A DNA stretch of 5,606 nucleotides from positions 1 to 5,606 of the forward strand of contig DJYX01000191.1 of NCBI GenBank assembly GCA_002450295.1. Reading direction: 5' to 3'. Below, one piece after another: positions 5,035-5,606 of this stretch. A model generated the notes under the pieces. That model did not search any database. It worked only from the letters and a program-made list of their open reading frames with translations, and had not been told where the DNA came from. This stretch comes from Deltaproteobacteria bacterium UBA6967. GTDB lineage: Bacteria; SAR324; NAC60-12. Every line of letters starts with the position of its first letter. The first letter of the stretch is position 1. The position numbers and the translations under genes were made by a program.

Positions 5035-5606
5035 ATGAACCTTATTCGACGTAAGCTGTTTCATTCATTGGGGCTTTTGATCGGGGTCTGTGCCTTATCA
5101 TCTCAGCAGAAGGTCTCGGCTGATGAGCTTCAAAACATTCCCCAAAGTCCATTGTACCCATTGATTCAGGCGTTGCGTCAAACCCATAAGCCTGTTTGTC
5201 TCTCCACTGCAGAGCGACTGGAAAAGGAATCTGCTACTGGCGAGGCGTTTAATCTGCATCTTCGCAGCGCTAATCTAGATATTTCTGATGCGCAGTTGTT
5301 GGCAAACGCTTTGACTTCGATTCAGCACCAAGGTGACTTACCATTGAATTCTTTCAGTGTCAGCTACAATCCAGGTATTGAAACCGGCGGAGCTCAAGCG
5401 TTGCTGTCCAGTCTCCCAGATGACGTGAATGAAATCGGAATGGTGGGATGTCAATTGAGAGACGATGTCGGTGAATTGTTGATCCGCCTCATGGCTCGCT
5501 CCAGTAATTTGAAAATGATCTGTGTAGAAGACAACTTGTTCTCCGCTTCGATGAGGATCCAGATTGCCTCAGCAGGGCAAAAGCTCGACGGTTGCGTGAC
5601 AATCGT
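5035..5606 (+). CDS. Exported leucine-rich-repeat protein, 3' end beyond the window
   Basis: An open frame of 190 complete codons with no stop before the window ends. It begins with a signal peptide: MNLIRRKLF, hydrophobic core at about 11-23, likely cleavage after A29 (VSA|D). The RR pair at 5-6 is only loosely Tat-like, and C19 is not in a lipobox. From about residue 70 the sequence shows roughly four repeats of about 26-32 residues with spaced leucines and an asparagine or cysteine turn: about 70-101 (RSANLDISDAQLLANAL), 102-130 (SYNPGIETGGAQALL), 131-157 (GCQLRDDVGELL) and 158 to about 183 (VEDNLFSASM). This is the ribonuclease-inhibitor type of LRR, a curved solenoid used for protein binding. 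The segment before the repeats (about 35-69) looks helical and may be an N-terminal cap. The function is unknown; it is the likely operon partner of the pentapeptide protein. No enzyme domain is visible in the part present. Confidence 0.75.
   Translation, partial: MNLIRRKLFHSLGLLIGVCALSSQQKVSADELQNIPQSPLYPLIQALRQTHKPVCLSTAERLEKESATGEAFNLHLRSANLDISDAQLLANALTSIQHQGDLPLNSFSVSYNPGIETGGAQALLSSLPDDVNEIGMVGCQLRDDVGELLIRLMARSSNLKMICVEDNLFSASMRIQIASAGQKLDGCVTI

Noticed and set aside
5086..5094. Lipoprotein signal in the LRR protein (IGVC at residues 16-19)
   Set aside because: Valine just before the cysteine does not fit the lipobox, and a normal signal peptidase I site (VSA|D) follows.
5241..5305. 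Pentapeptide-like stretch in the LRR protein (SANLDISDAQL)
   Set aside because: The resemblance covers only about two units and the same residues fit the leucine spacing of an RI-type LRR, which continues downstream.

Overview
The window looks like chromosomal DNA of a Gram-negative bacterium with mid-range GC content, probably proteobacterial. The evidence is indirect: the metabolic proteins are of families common in proteobacteria, and two proteins at the right end carry Sec-type signal peptides. No rRNA, tRNA or marker gene is present, so a closer assignment is not possible. All genes are on the + strand.

Layout. Positions 1-415 hold no supportable gene; they contain a 13-bp direct repeat and, just before the first gene, two overlapping hairpins that cannot form together. 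Then come a 12-TM major facilitator transporter (416-1630), a zinc-dependent medium-chain alcohol dehydrogenase (1719-2774), a 20-codon reading frame that resembles the extreme N-terminus of a DapA/DHDPS-family aldolase (2788-2850), a beta-hydroxyacid dehydrogenase of the 3-hydroxyisobutyrate dehydrogenase type with a GTG start (2861-3757), and a glyoxalase-like VOC-fold protein (3801-4442). These genes are spaced 10-90 bp apart with no convincing terminator between them, so they may be one catabolic transcription unit: uptake or efflux of a small metabolite followed by NAD-linked oxidation/reduction of alcohols, aldehydes or hydroxyacids. The substrate cannot be read from the sequence.

After an AT-rich gap (4443-4575) the content changes. 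Two small exported solenoid proteins follow in tandem: a 130-residue pentapeptide-repeat protein (4576-4968), and a leucine-rich-repeat protein (5035 onward) that is open at the right edge of the window. The pairing of two different exported solenoids is the least ordinary part of the window, together with the probable DapA-family gene remnant. No mobile element, CRISPR array or defence system is visible.
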